Shown here: positions 26,338 to 34,200 of the stretch, one piece after another
Position numbering within the stretch: position 1 is the first letter of the stretch
How the letters are laid out: each line of letters opens with the position of its first letter
NCBI GenBank assembly: GCA_014728115.1
Contig: WJME01000313.1
Coordinates: 1 to 34,200 of the forward strand
Length of the DNA: 34,200 bases
Direction: 5' to 3'
DNA from: Candidatus Zhuqueibacterota bacterium
Lineage (GTDB): Bacteria; Zhuqueibacterota; Zhuqueibacteria; Residuimicrobiales; Oceaniaggregativiventaceae
Notes under the pieces: generated by a model
What the model saw: only the letters and a program-made list of their open reading frames with translations
What the model was told of the DNA's origin: nothing
Databases searched by the model: none
Made by a program: the position numbers and the translations under genes

Positions 26338-26736
26338 AAAATCCTGAGGCCTGGTAACGATGAGCAAAAGATTGCGTCGATCTTTGACCACTATCCGTTC
26401 ATCCCGTGCAATCGGATCATTCTCATCCATGACCCGTGCATTCCAGTATTCACCACGCACACGAATGACTCCCTCAGGATTCAGGTCCCGTATTACGATA
26501 CCGCTCTGACCTTGCATAGGTGCAGGGCGCTCTTGCCGAGTTGTATCATAAGATTGCCATAAAAAGGGATAAAGCACTGCATCTTTGATCAGCCAGAATA
26601 AAAGCGTGAACCCGATCCATTTTGTTGGCAAAAATTCCAGTCCAAACGAGGCCAACCACAATACCAGCAATCCCAGATTCACCGGAATCTGAAAACGAAT
26701 ATAGCGCCATAGCACACGTCTAGAGCCGAATTTCAT
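26323..26736 (-). CDS. NfeD-like membrane protein
   Basis: 137 residues on the minus strand. Two hydrophobic spans (about 14-34 and 40-58) are followed by a C-terminal OB-fold-like domain with GVIRVRGEYWNARV and a final RRNLLLIVTR strand, the pattern of short NfeD (NfeD1b) proteins. These usually pair with stomatin/slipin-type proteins in membrane quality control, but no such partner is adjacent. A weak SD (AGGA) lies about 7 nt before the ATG. It is a lone minus-strand gene convergent with fbaB. Family assignment is good, function only general. Confidence 0.8.
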   Translation of the reverse strand: MKFGSRRVLWRYIRFQIPVNLGLLVLWLASFGLEFLPTKWIGFTLLFWLIKDAVLYPFLWQSYDTTRQERPAPMQGQSGIVIRDLNPEGVIRVRGEYWNARVMDENDPIARDERIVVKDRRNLLLIVTRPQDFVREP

Positions 26737-27134
26737 GCAGAGTATCCTAAATTAATTTAACCTTCAATCTGTATATATTCAAGAATATGAAATCTCAAAT
26801 TTATATAAATTAACAAGCCATCGTTTTGAACTCAAGATCACGAAGAAATGCCTAAATTAAAAATTGAGTGACCTGAATTCGAGTTTTGTGTCCTTTGTGT
26901 TATTCGTGGATAACCAAAATTAGGAAATATTTTCGCACCAAATGCAAAATTTTCATAGTAAAGTGGCCAGGCCGCATCCGATCATTTTTAATATAACCCA
27001 AATCTTTTATAATCAAAGATTAAAAAAAATGTTCTAGCGTTGTGCTGGTACTATCTTTGCAATACAAAGGTTACCAAGTAATCATTACTCGATCCTCTGG
27101 TTTTAATCATTTTTTACAAAAAGGAGATCTCTCT
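26737..27134. other. 398-nt AT-rich gap between divergent genes
   Basis: No ORF of note. It holds a short tract with 9-nt spacing (TTTGTGT at 26885, TTTGTGT at 26894, TTCGTGG at 26903) and one facing CACGAAG at 26839-26845; such tracts are often found as intergenic repeats in environmental genomes. A TATAAT hexamer lies at 27008-27013. This gap should contain promoters for both the NfeD-like gene (leftward) and the VIT gene (rightward). Confidence 0.6.
27008..27013 (+). promoter_or_regulatory. -10-like TATAAT upstream of the VIT gene
   Basis: Perfect TATAAT followed by CAAA, the same context as the element at 23694-23699 (TATAATCAAA). No convincing -35 is found 16-18 nt upstream. It is 121 nt before the ATG, so the 5' UTR would be long. 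Confidence 0.35.
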
Positions 27135-29885
27135 ATGCGACGTTGCATACTCGTACTATTTTGGAGCTCTCTCTGCTTTGCCCCGTTACACGCAGTCAAT
27201 ATCTTATCCGTTCAGGATCCTGGTGTGTATGGAACCAAGCCCGGTTATATTGACAAGGCAACACTGGTCATTGAACCGCATGGCAGTCATGTGGAACAAT
27301 CCCTTTATCTCGAATATTCTGACCATGGCCAGTTTACCTCCAACAAACAATTACAAGTGATACACCGGTTTAACCTCCCGGAGCTGTCGGTAATCAATGA
27401 CCTTTGGCTGTGGATCGGAGACAGTGTCATGCAAGCCATTATGATGGATACGTGGACGGCCAGGGCAATCTATGACAGCATCGTAAATGTCAGACGCGAT
27501 CCGGCATTTTTGTCAAAAAAAGGAAATCAGTATGAACTCGATATTTATCCCCTGTTTGCCGGTGATTCCAGAAAAGTGAAAATCAATTATATCACTCCCT
27601 GTCGCTGGGTGGGTGAAAAAGCCTCGATCCCCTTGCCATTAAGAATGTTACAAGCCAATAATGCAAGCCAACAGCCTTTGCACATACTTTTCAAAACTAA
27701 AGACGCCGCCTGGGGCAAGGTTCAATTAGCAGAACATCCTGATCTGTCATTTTCATTTCTCAAAGATACGGTGGACTATCGATATGATTATCTTTACCTG
27801 GAGGATATTCGGTCAGCAGACCAATTAACCTGCACGTTTTCGCCTGAATTTGAAAACGGAGTCTTTGCCCACGCCAATCAAAAGCCTGGTGAAAAAACCT
27901 ATTACCAATTCGGATTTTCACCCGGATCGTTCTTTGATCTTCCTATTGACAGCTCGTCCCAAACAGTTTTGGTTGGGCTGGATTATAGCAGCACTCTTTA
28001 TCGGGATCTTGACAGACAAATTCCCCAAATTTCCAAGACACTCAAATCGGCCCTAAAACCCGGCGATGAGTTTAAACTTTTAATAGCCGGTGAAGGAAAA
28101 ATCCAGAGTCCAGCAACCGAATGGTTACCTGGCACAGATGATGCTATAGATGGATGTATAAGTGAATTCTTACAATCCGACCTGGCTCAAACATTGAAAC
28201 TGATTCAAAAACCCCACATCGTTTATGCAGATCCACATGCAGCCATGTGCTGGAAATTTCCCGGGATCGAAGAGATGGCAACGTGGACTAGATATTCGGA
28301 TACAAAATCTGCCATCCCATACATTCACACAGCAGATGTATTCGCAGCATATGATCATGGGCATGATCAATTAATTGACCAATCCACTTTAGAATCTCTT
28401 CTGGCACCTTTGGAAAGTCTGTTCCTTCGCGGCGGACGTTTGCTTTCTTTTTATGACTATAACCGCAAAAGAAAAGAATTACTTGCCTCATACTATATTA
28501 AAGGGTTGACAACAAACAAAAAAATCTCGGGTGATCTGTTTCGAAACATGGATGGCAATATTGGCCGGTTTTTTCCTGAAAGTATTTATCACCCTGTTAT
28601 AAATTTGCTAGAGTGGGATGAGGATCCTGATGTGAAAATTGAACTCATGGATAAGAACGGCAGAGCAGCTGTCATTTCTAAAAAGATCAAAAACGGACTA
28701 CTCGTGGTGAGCGGGTTGTGGGCATTCAAGGATGATGGGGCACTACGCGCACAATTGGGTGTACCCTTGTTAGGCCTGAGCTCTTTGAACACCCATCCTT
28801 CACAGCTCTCCCGATTGTTGGACAGTTTACAAACCATAGACGCAGTCAATCCTTGCAACAAAGTTTTTTTGTTTTCAAACTCAGATTCTCTTTACCCTGA
28901 ATCACAAATCCCAAACCTGGTTGAAAATGTAAAGCAAGGTTTTGAAATCGATCCCAATTTCTATACAGTCAATCTCATCGATGCAACCACTGGCCTTCCT
29001 CCTTTGGTAACAATAAATGAAAAAATATATTATGGCAGTGGTTATTTTCTACAGTCGCTGGCCGCAGAAACAAGAGGCATTCATTTTGAAACCGCACAGG
29101 ATGACTGGGAATTCATCAGTGCCCTGATGGATTTTGCCGCACCTCCATTACGAGAACGCATAAAACTCACTGTGGACGGACAAAATGCGTCTCACCTGAC
29201 ACACTTTTTGGAAGTAGATCCCGTAATGAATGACCCCTTAAAACCCATCTTTTTTATTGGAAGCCACACGAATGATCATTTGATCGAATTTTCTGTCAAT
29301 GCAACGTTTAGCAATATCGATCAAATCTTTACCCAGACAACTACAGTTCCGGTTCATCATGATACATCTCTTAACAAAAACATCATCGCCAGCATGCTCG
29401 GATTCGAGGAACTGAAAAATCTGTATCAGACCTCGCCAGAAGATACTGCAACCATTGTCGACCTGTCAATGCAATACAACCTGCTCAGTGATTATACCGC
29501 TTTGCTCGCGCTCGAACCGAATGATACCCTGCATTTTATGAAAAACCCCCTGGATGAAGGAGGATTTACGAGAGTCGAGACCATTCAAACAGATAAAGAC
29601 ACGCTCGATCTGAATATTTTCCCCAATCCATTCAATTCCCAAACAACCATTAACATCACGGTACCCGAACAATCAGAGGTCAAAGTGGTAATCTATAATA
29701 TCCGGGGTCAAAAAGTAAAAACGCTATGGGACACTAGTGCACCCTATGGCAGGCAATCATTGGTGTGGGACGGCAAGGACGAACAATATCGAACGGTAAG
29801 CAGCGGATTATATTTTGTTCAAATCACGGCTGTTTCCAACACTCGCACATTGCGCAAAACAAAGCGTATCACCTTTTTGCGATAA
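27135..29885 (+). CDS. exported VIT-domain protein with vWA-like region and sorting domain
   Basis: 916 residues from ATG 27135, which has AAGGAG (27121-27126) and begins a signal peptide (cleavage near LHA-VN, 20/21); an upstream in-frame start at 27042 would add 31 residues without an SD. Residues about 45-155 form a VIT (vault/inter-alpha-trypsin) domain with RFNLPELSVI, YDSIVNVRRDPA and YPLFAGDSRKVKINY. A vWA-like segment starts near 277; its metal site reads DYSST (283-287) instead of DxSxS. The middle is unassigned. The C-terminus (about 830-916) is a FlgD-like / T9SS type A domain with FPNPFNS and an Arg-rich end. Expected at the cell surface, perhaps in adhesion. It is followed by a bidirectional terminator. 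Confidence 0.87.
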   Translation: MRRCILVLFWSSLCFAPLHAVNILSVQDPGVYGTKPGYIDKATLVIEPHGSHVEQSLYLEYSDHGQFTSNKQLQVIHRFNLPELSVINDLWLWIGDSVMQAIMMDTWTARAIYDSIVNVRRDPAFLSKKGNQYELDIYPLFAGDSRKVKINYITPCRWVGEKASIPLPLRMLQANNASQQPLHILFKTKDAAWGKVQLAEHPDLSFSFLKDTVDYRYDYLYLEDIRSADQLTCTFSPEFENGVFAHANQKPGEKTYYQFGFSPGSFFDLPIDSSSQTVLVGLDYSSTLYRDLDRQIPQISKTLKSALKPGDEFKLLIAGEGKIQSPATEWLPGTDDAIDGCISEFLQSDLAQTLKLIQKPHIVYADPHAAMCWKFPGIEEMATWTRYSDTKSAIPYIHTADVFAAYDHGHDQLIDQSTLESLLAPLESLFLRGGRLLSFYDYNRKRKELLASYYIKGLTTNKKISGDLFRNMDGNIGRFFPESIYHPVINLLEWDEDPDVKIELMDKNGRAAVISKKIKNGLLVVSGLWAFKDDGALRAQLGVPLLGLSSLNTHPSQLSRLLDSLQTIDAVNPCNKVFLFSNSDSLYPESQIPNLVENVKQGFEIDPNFYTVNLIDATTGLPPLVTINEKIYYGSGYFLQSLAAETRGIHFETAQDDWEFISALMDFAAPPLRERIKLTVDGQNASHLTHFLEVDPVMNDPLKPIFFIGSHTNDHLIEFSVNATFSNIDQIFTQTTTVPVHHDTSLNKNIIASMLGFEELKNLYQTSPEDTATIVDLSMQYNLLSDYTALLALEPNDTLHFMKNPLDEGGFTRVETIQTDKDTLDLNIFPNPFNSQTTINITVPEQSEVKVVIYNIRGQKVKTLWDTSAPYGRQSLVWDGKDEQYRTVSSGLYFVQITAVSNTRTLRKTKRITFLR

Positions 29886-29894
29886 ATTCAAAAT

Positions 29895-29938
29895 ACCCTC
29901 TCAAACATCAAACTCATCGAGCTGGTGTTTGAGAGGGT
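29895..29938. terminator. bidirectional terminator between the VIT gene and GH38
   Basis: A 13-bp perfect stem (ACCCTCTCAAACA, 29895-29907, with 29926-29938) extends three more pairs, and a small CTC/GAG pair closes the loop. Rightward it is followed by TCTGTTTAT; leftward, on the minus strand, by TATTTTGAATTT. It therefore suits termination of both convergent genes. Confidence 0.8.
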
Positions 29939-29957
29939 CTGTTTATAAACCAAGCGA

Positions 29958-32753
29958 TCAGGCAAATTCTATTTCCAGGGTCACGATTTTTTTGTGGCCG
30001 ACCCCGATTTCCAGCCGGTTGTCCTGCACCTGCAAAGAGGTTTGCCGTTCTTCATTGAGATCGGTCTGCCAGGCCGCGCGTATGGATCTGGAAAACCGAA
30101 TGCTGCTCGTGATCTCGTCCAGACTTGGATTGAACAGTCGCAGGATAAACGAGCCTGCACGATCTTCACATCGTTTGAAAACAGTCATCTGTAACCGTTC
30201 ATCCTCGATTTTCATAAAGCTCAGACTCTTGGGCAGATCCCCCTTGTGCGGACCCGCCTGAGCAGCCTCTAACGGCAGATTCAAATCCTCAGCCTCCTTA
30301 AAGACCCCATTTTGCCAGTCCCCTTTATGCGGATACAGCGCATAGCTCCATTCAAAGCGTTCCAGACATTGCGATCCCTCCATCTCGGGATAGACCTCCC
30401 ATCGACCGAATACAGGAGTGTGGCGGAACATAAAGGCTCGCAACAGCGTGATCGCCAGGGGACGATCTGCCGTGTCCATGGCTTCATATTCTCTCAAACC
30501 GGAATCATTCAAAACCGCCAACCCCATTTTACCATCGCTCATATCCACAAACCGGTGCATGGGATATTGGGGATTGGGCTTGCCATAATAGGCACTGTCG
30601 GGTCTGACATGTATATCTCTGGAAATGACATCATAACCGATTTCCGCGTCTGTTTTGTCACTCTTTAAATGGGTCGGGAAAACCACGCGCAGCCGATGGT
30701 TCTTGCAGGTATTTTCAAAAGTCGTTGTCACGTTCAATCGTTTCTCTCCGGCCCGCAACGTAAAGCGACTGGTAATTTCCATTTGCCGAGTTTCTTTGCT
30801 GCGCTCGACATGGGTATCGAATTCATGCCGGAATCTATCATCCAGATCGCGTTCTAAACCCACAGGGAGCTCCATTTTGGTGGTCACGGCAATGGTGGAT
30901 GACAGAGGTCCGGATTCTACAATCTCTATCGAATGAGCACACCCATGCGATGTCAAAATCCGGTCTCCGTCCGGGGCCTGATGAATCCACGAATGGCCGA
31001 CCTCGCCGCTGTCCTCGAAATAGTGCAGGCCTTTGAATATATGACCACTCTCTTTATGGGTGAGATCCAATGTACCATCAGCATTGAACTCGGCTTTTAA
31101 ATGCTCATTTTCCAGGGTATGCGCCGCGGTCAAAAGACTGCTGGAATTCATACCAAACTTTGTCTCTCTTTTGATATGAAATGTTTTGTATCCCATTGGG
31201 GGTACATCACAAACCTCAATATGGCAAAAAACGCGTTCCGAACGTAGTTCGGTAGAAATGTCCTGTAGATTGCGAACCAGCGTACCGAATTCGAACTGTT
31301 TTTCCACCTGAACCGGACATACTTGTTGATCTTCCGGGGATTCGATGCTAAAGGCTTCATATCCCATTTCGGCCGGCATGTCGATAAAGCACGAGATGAC
31401 TCCCTTGCGGGGAAAAGGACAGGAATTAAAAACCGTCAAGACAACACCGCGGGGCTCGAGATCGGAATTGTCGATGCGGATCTGCACACCGGCCAGGGCC
31501 CTGCGGGTCAAGCCATCGCAAATCAGGTTGATCTGATCGAACCGGTGCAAGGCATCTTTTTCCATCTGATCCACTCCCCCACCGGTGATGGTATCATGCG
31601 GATGATTTTGCAGCAAAAAACGCCATGCCCGGTCCAGCGCCGGTTTTAGATATTCATCCCCCACCATAGCACGGACCGAACTCCAGGGTTCGGCCTGCCG
31701 TTGCAATTTGAGTTCTGCGATATGATTGGCTTTTTTGATGCGCATCCGGGCACTGATGACATCCCCGTACAGATGAGTCCATTTGCCGGTTGCCCCGGGA
31801 TCGCGGAATTCCCCTCTCAGCACGACCGGATCCTCGACTTTTTCCCGCATGGCCTTCATGTAATTTTCCAGGTTGGAAAATTTAATATCATGCTCCGGCA
31901 ACAATTTCTGGCATAACCGCATGATTTCCGTCTCTTTGGGATCCGGATCGGAGGAATCGAACCCCTGCATGCATACGATCTGATCGGTGCTAAAATGCTC
32001 GGATTCATCCCGCACCAGCTTGAGAAGCTGCTCCCGGATCGGCGCATCATTCCACTGTTTTTTCTCCTTATCCAGGATATAATAATGGGCTCGAGGATGT
32101 CTTGCACCGGCCATACGGAATGGCGCCGCGCCCCGGTCCCAGTCATATCTCCGGAACACATCATCACTGCCATAGCGCAATACCCGGTAGACATAGACAT
32201 AATAGCTGAATCGACTCATGGTCCCGAAACGGGAGCCCATCAACCGCGATCCATCCGGTCCCTCGAGGATATATTCACATTGGGGGGTATTGATCCCCCG
32301 GTAAAAAATGATCGTATCGATTCCAAATCCCTGATAAATTTGCGGGATCTGGGAGGTCTGGCCATAGCTGAACGGGGTATATCCGGTCTTGGAAACCTTG
32401 CCAAACGATTCGGCCACACGATGCCCAACCAAGAGATTGCGAACCAGGCTTTCACCGTTACAGATATATTCTTCCGGCAGGGAATACCAGGGACCGATGA
32501 TCAGCCGTCCGGATTGCACGTGCTTGGCGATTTGATCCCGGCGCTCGGGGCGCAGTTCCAAATAATCTTCCAGACACAACGTCTGTGAATCCAGAGTAAA
32601 TGAATGAAACTCTTTATCATTTTCCAACAGATCCAAAAGGTTGTCCATAAAATCCAATAGCAACAAACGTGTTTCTTCAAAAGGATAAGCCCACTCTCGA
32701 TCCCAGTGGGAATTGCTGACCACGTGAATGGTTTTGCGAGTCCGGTGATCCAT
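29958..32753 (-). CDS. glycoside hydrolase family 38 protein (alpha-mannosidase-like), atypical active site
   Basis: 931 residues from the minus-strand ATG at 32753, which has AGAGGAG just upstream and starts right before the family opening HVVSNSHWDREW; a start at 32837 would add 28 residues. Overall plan is that of MngB-type GH38: N-terminal (beta/alpha)7 domain, helical bundle (with HPHDTITGG, His386-Asp387) and C-terminal beta-sandwiches. Zinc ligands His16 and Asp18 are kept. The nucleophile Asp of the PDxFG motif is missing: the segment reads TPFSYGQTSQIPQ, with Phe128 in its place. No signal peptide, so cytoplasmic. G+C is clearly higher than in neighbours (hand counts 32/60 and 37/60 in two lines, versus 17/60 in the VIT gene), which suggests transfer. 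It diverges from the SGNH gene. Confidence 0.88.
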   Translation of the reverse strand: MDHRTRKTIHVVSNSHWDREWAYPFEETRLLLLDFMDNLLDLLENDKEFHSFTLDSQTLCLEDYLELRPERRDQIAKHVQSGRLIIGPWYSLPEEYICNGESLVRNLLVGHRVAESFGKVSKTGYTPFSYGQTSQIPQIYQGFGIDTIIFYRGINTPQCEYILEGPDGSRLMGSRFGTMSRFSYYVYVYRVLRYGSDDVFRRYDWDRGAAPFRMAGARHPRAHYYILDKEKKQWNDAPIREQLLKLVRDESEHFSTDQIVCMQGFDSSDPDPKETEIMRLCQKLLPEHDIKFSNLENYMKAMREKVEDPVVLRGEFRDPGATGKWTHLYGDVISARMRIKKANHIAELKLQRQAEPWSSVRAMVGDEYLKPALDRAWRFLLQNHPHDTITGGGVDQMEKDALHRFDQINLICDGLTRRALAGVQIRIDNSDLEPRGVVLTVFNSCPFPRKGVISCFIDMPAEMGYEAFSIESPEDQQVCPVQVEKQFEFGTLVRNLQDISTELRSERVFCHIEVCDVPPMGYKTFHIKRETKFGMNSSSLLTAAHTLENEHLKAEFNADGTLDLTHKESGHIFKGLHYFEDSGEVGHSWIHQAPDGDRILTSHGCAHSIEIVESGPLSSTIAVTTKMELPVGLERDLDDRFRHEFDTHVERSKETRQMEITSRFTLRAGEKRLNVTTTFENTCKNHRLRVVFPTHLKSDKTDAEIGYDVISRDIHVRPDSAYYGKPNPQYPMHRFVDMSDGKMGLAVLNDSGLREYEAMDTADRPLAITLLRAFMFRHTPVFGRWEVYPEMEGSQCLERFEWSYALYPHKGDWQNGVFKEAEDLNLPLEAAQAGPHKGDLPKSLSFMKIEDERLQMTVFKRCEDRAGSFILRLFNPSLDEITSSIRFSRSIRAAWQTDLNEERQTSLQVQDNRLEIGVGHKKIVTLEIEFA

Positions 32754-32865
32754 AAACTCCTCTAAATTAGATGCGATAGAAACTCTTGATCGATAACTTA
32801 AGACTCCTCCGGCAATAATGCAAGAGGAACGGTTCATCTCGATGACCTGTCACCACGTTTTTGTC

Positions 32866-32888
32866 TCGCCCAAAACGATGTTGGGCGA
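32866..32888. promoter_or_regulatory. perfect inverted repeat in the GH38/SGNH divergent region
   Basis: TCGCCCAA (32866-32873), a 7-nt spacer and TTGGGCGA (32881-32888). It lies about 110 nt from each divergent start, in the 243-nt intergenic region. A dimeric regulator operator is a reasonable reading; an RNA hairpin is the alternative. Confidence 0.4.
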
Positions 32889-32917
32889 ATAGAGGTACTA
32901 TCAAAAACGAAAACAGC

Positions 32918-32946
32918 TTGGAAAAATTGCAAATATTGCCTAATAT
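32918..32946 (+). promoter_or_regulatory. promoter candidate for the SGNH hydrolase gene
   Basis: TTGGAA (32918-32923), a 17-nt spacer and TAATAT (32941-32946), ending 50 nt before ATG 32997 and just downstream of the inverted repeat at 32866-32888, as expected for an operator near a promoter. Confidence 0.4.
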
Positions 32947-32996
32947 GGGCACAAATGACACACCTGATTTATCTGTGATTACAAAGAATATTATCC

Positions 32997-33911
32997 ATGA
33001 TCCAAAGACATTGTCCCAAAGCGACCAGTATATTGGCGACATTTTTGGTACTAGGCTGTATGAACTTTATACAGTCTGTTTGCTATGCCAATGAACCCAT
33101 AAAAATCTTGTGGCTGGGCAGCAGCAGTACCTATGTTCACGATATGCCCCAACAGGCCGGACATTGGCTAGCTGAATCCGAACATTTTGATACCGTCTCT
33201 ACCTTTCTGACCGGAAAAAGCGGCACAGGTTTCCATGAATATATGCGCAAAGGATTCAAAGCGCAATATGGCCTCGAGCTAGGCCGGACTCTAGTAGACA
33301 AAATCAGCAGGGACAGGTTCGATTATGTGGTCATCCAGCAAATCACCTATTTTATGGCTGATTCCGATAGCACAGAAATCATAAATGATACTGAAACTCT
33401 GTGCAAAACCATTCGCCAGGCAGGCGGTGAACCGGTTTTCTATGAAATGGGTTGGCGCACAGAACCCCTGAATGAAACTGGCAGACAGATGATCCTGCGT
33501 GAGGCTCGAAAAAACAGTGTTACCCTATATGCTCCCTGTTCATCTGCCTGGACGCGCGTTCGCCAGGAAAGACCAGACCTGGAGCTCTTTAATTTACCCG
33601 ACACTGATCATCCGGGAACATTGGGCACCTATCTCAATATGTGCTGCTTTTATGCGGCCTTTACCGGCAAACCTCCTCAAAATGTATCTCAAACGATTTT
33701 CAGATGGCCCCTATTTGGTAGATTCGATAAAGATCTGGCAAGAAAAAGACTCGAAACATTGACACTCGATCCTTATCATGCGGCCATGCCGGGCTGGATG
33801 CAGCTCATTTCCAGTATGCGCTGGCAGGAATCCATTGATCCCGAAATCGCTGAATACTTGCAAAACACCGCATTTGCAGTTTATCAGGAAAAATCGAGTC
33901 AGTTAAAATAA
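32997..33911 (+). CDS. exported SGNH/GDSL-type hydrolase
   Basis: 304 residues. A hydrophobic N-terminal stretch (about 10-31, ending VCYA) looks like a signal peptide; Cys21 in VLGC could instead make it a lipoprotein, though the lipobox is poor. The catalytic block I reads LWLGSSSTY (nucleophile probably Ser43) and block V reads DTDHPGTLGTYL, giving the Asp-x-x-His pair; VVIQQ matches block III. Such enzymes deacylate sugars or lipids; the substrate is unknown. No SD is visible at ATG 32997, so the start is uncertain. It is followed 11 nt later by a Tat-signal protein and diverges from the GH38 gene. Confidence 0.82.
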   Translation: MIQRHCPKATSILATFLVLGCMNFIQSVCYANEPIKILWLGSSSTYVHDMPQQAGHWLAESEHFDTVSTFLTGKSGTGFHEYMRKGFKAQYGLELGRTLVDKISRDRFDYVVIQQITYFMADSDSTEIINDTETLCKTIRQAGGEPVFYEMGWRTEPLNETGRQMILREARKNSVTLYAPCSSAWTRVRQERPDLELFNLPDTDHPGTLGTYLNMCCFYAAFTGKPPQNVSQTIFRWPLFGRFDKDLARKRLETLTLDPYHAAMPGWMQLISSMRWQESIDPEIAEYLQNTAFAVYQEKSSQLK

Positions 33912-33922
33912 CGGAGTATTGA

Positions 33923-34200
33923 ATGAACCGGCGACATTTTATAAAAACATCGGCGCTCGCCTCCGGCTTGCTTGCATCCCGCGGATGGACAAACTCAGCT
34001 CCCCATCAGAACCGTATGATGGGCATACAGATTCAACCGCATAATATGTACGACGAAGGGATCGAACAAAGCCTGGACCTGTTACAACGCACGGCAGATG
34101 TGAATGCGCTTTTTCTATTGAGCCATGGCTATTATGTGGCACGCGGACGTGCGCCCGAGGTCCTTGCCCCGGATCATGGCTGGACGGTTCGCGATGAACG
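33923..34200 (+). CDS. Tat-exported protein, 3' end outside the window
   Basis: An open frame of 92 codons runs from ATG 33923 to the window end with SD GGAG at 33913-33916. The N-terminus MNRRHFIKTSALASGLLA is a twin-arginine signal (RRxFIK followed by a hydrophobic stretch), so the product is folded in the cytoplasm before export. The mature start (MMGIQIQPHNMYDEGIEQSL) resembles the first strand and helix of TIM-barrel hydrolases or sugar-metabolism proteins, but too little is visible to name it. It is in one operon with the SGNH hydrolase. Confidence 0.75.
   Translation, partial: MNRRHFIKTSALASGLLASRGWTNSAPHQNRMMGIQIQPHNMYDEGIEQSLDLLQRTADVNALFLLSHGYYVARGRAPEVLAPDHGWTVRDE

Noticed and set aside
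31995..32588. 197-codon + strand ORF inside GH38
   Set aside because: The minus-strand GH38 frame carries conserved motifs throughout; the + frame shows none and is expected from the high G+C there.
1..34200. CRISPR array, tRNA or rRNA genes, transposase or integrase genes
   Set aside because: No regularly spaced direct repeats, cloverleaf-like segments or recombinase motifs were found; tRNA detection by eye is limited, so a tRNA search tool could still change this.

Overview
The window looks like chromosomal sequence from an uncultured or little-studied bacterium of the Fibrobacterota-Chlorobiota-Bacteroidota side of the tree, with Calditrichota, KSB1 or Ignavibacteriota-like lineages the best guess. 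The main pointers are a GWxTD-domain secreted protein, two large exported proteins ending in the Asn-Pro-Phe-Asn FlgD-like / type IX secretion (T9SS) type C-terminal domain, and SelA. This placement is an inference from protein families; there is no rRNA in the window. Coding density is high, nearly all genes are on the + strand, and I saw no phage, IS element, CRISPR or tRNA.

Layout. (1) 39-6735: a tight operon ftsY-rimO-GWxTD protein-ldcA-purN-purH with 4-8 nt overlaps or short gaps, closed by a strong stem-loop at 6787-6827. It covers membrane targeting (FtsY), ribosomal S12 modification (RimO), murein recycling (LdcA) and purine synthesis (PurN, PurH). (2) 6980-10224: mreB followed after 5 nt by a class A penicillin-binding protein, with no mreC or mreD between. 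(3) 10445-15406: pdxS-pdxT (pyridoxal phosphate synthase) run directly into a metallo-beta-lactamase-fold nuclease and a DinG/XPD-type helicase with an N-terminal JAMM (RadC-like JAB) metalloprotease-type domain. This helicase fusion is the most unusual protein architecture here. (4) 15579-20100: a helical secreted protein of unknown function, then a 34-codon leader ORF with a near-perfect Shine-Dalgarno, then a 988-residue surface protein with two Ig-like domains, seven carboxypeptidase-regulatory-like repeats and a sorting domain. The leader can base-pair with the ribosome binding site of the large gene, which suggests translational control. (5) 20317-23585: a membrane protein with about eight spans, a fosmidomycin-resistance-type MFS transporter and selA. 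(6) 23736-26736: a probable outer-membrane protein of unknown function, an archaeal-type class I fructose-bisphosphate aldolase, and a convergent small NfeD-like membrane protein. (7) 27135-34200: a VIT/vWA-like exported protein with a sorting domain; a convergent GH38 alpha-mannosidase-family gene whose base composition is visibly richer in G+C and which lacks the family's usual nucleophile Asp; a divergent SGNH hydrolase; and a Tat-signal protein cut by the window end.

The strongest leads for new biology are the JAMM-helicase fusion paired with the MBL nuclease, the leader-ORF/SD-sequestering hairpin upstream of the repeat protein, and the nucleophile-less GH38 enzyme in a divergent cluster with an SGNH hydrolase. 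Starts were re-chosen from Shine-Dalgarno positions and family N-termini in several genes (purN, dinG-like, the repeat protein, the eight-span protein, selA, the 23736 gene, fba, the VIT gene and GH38).
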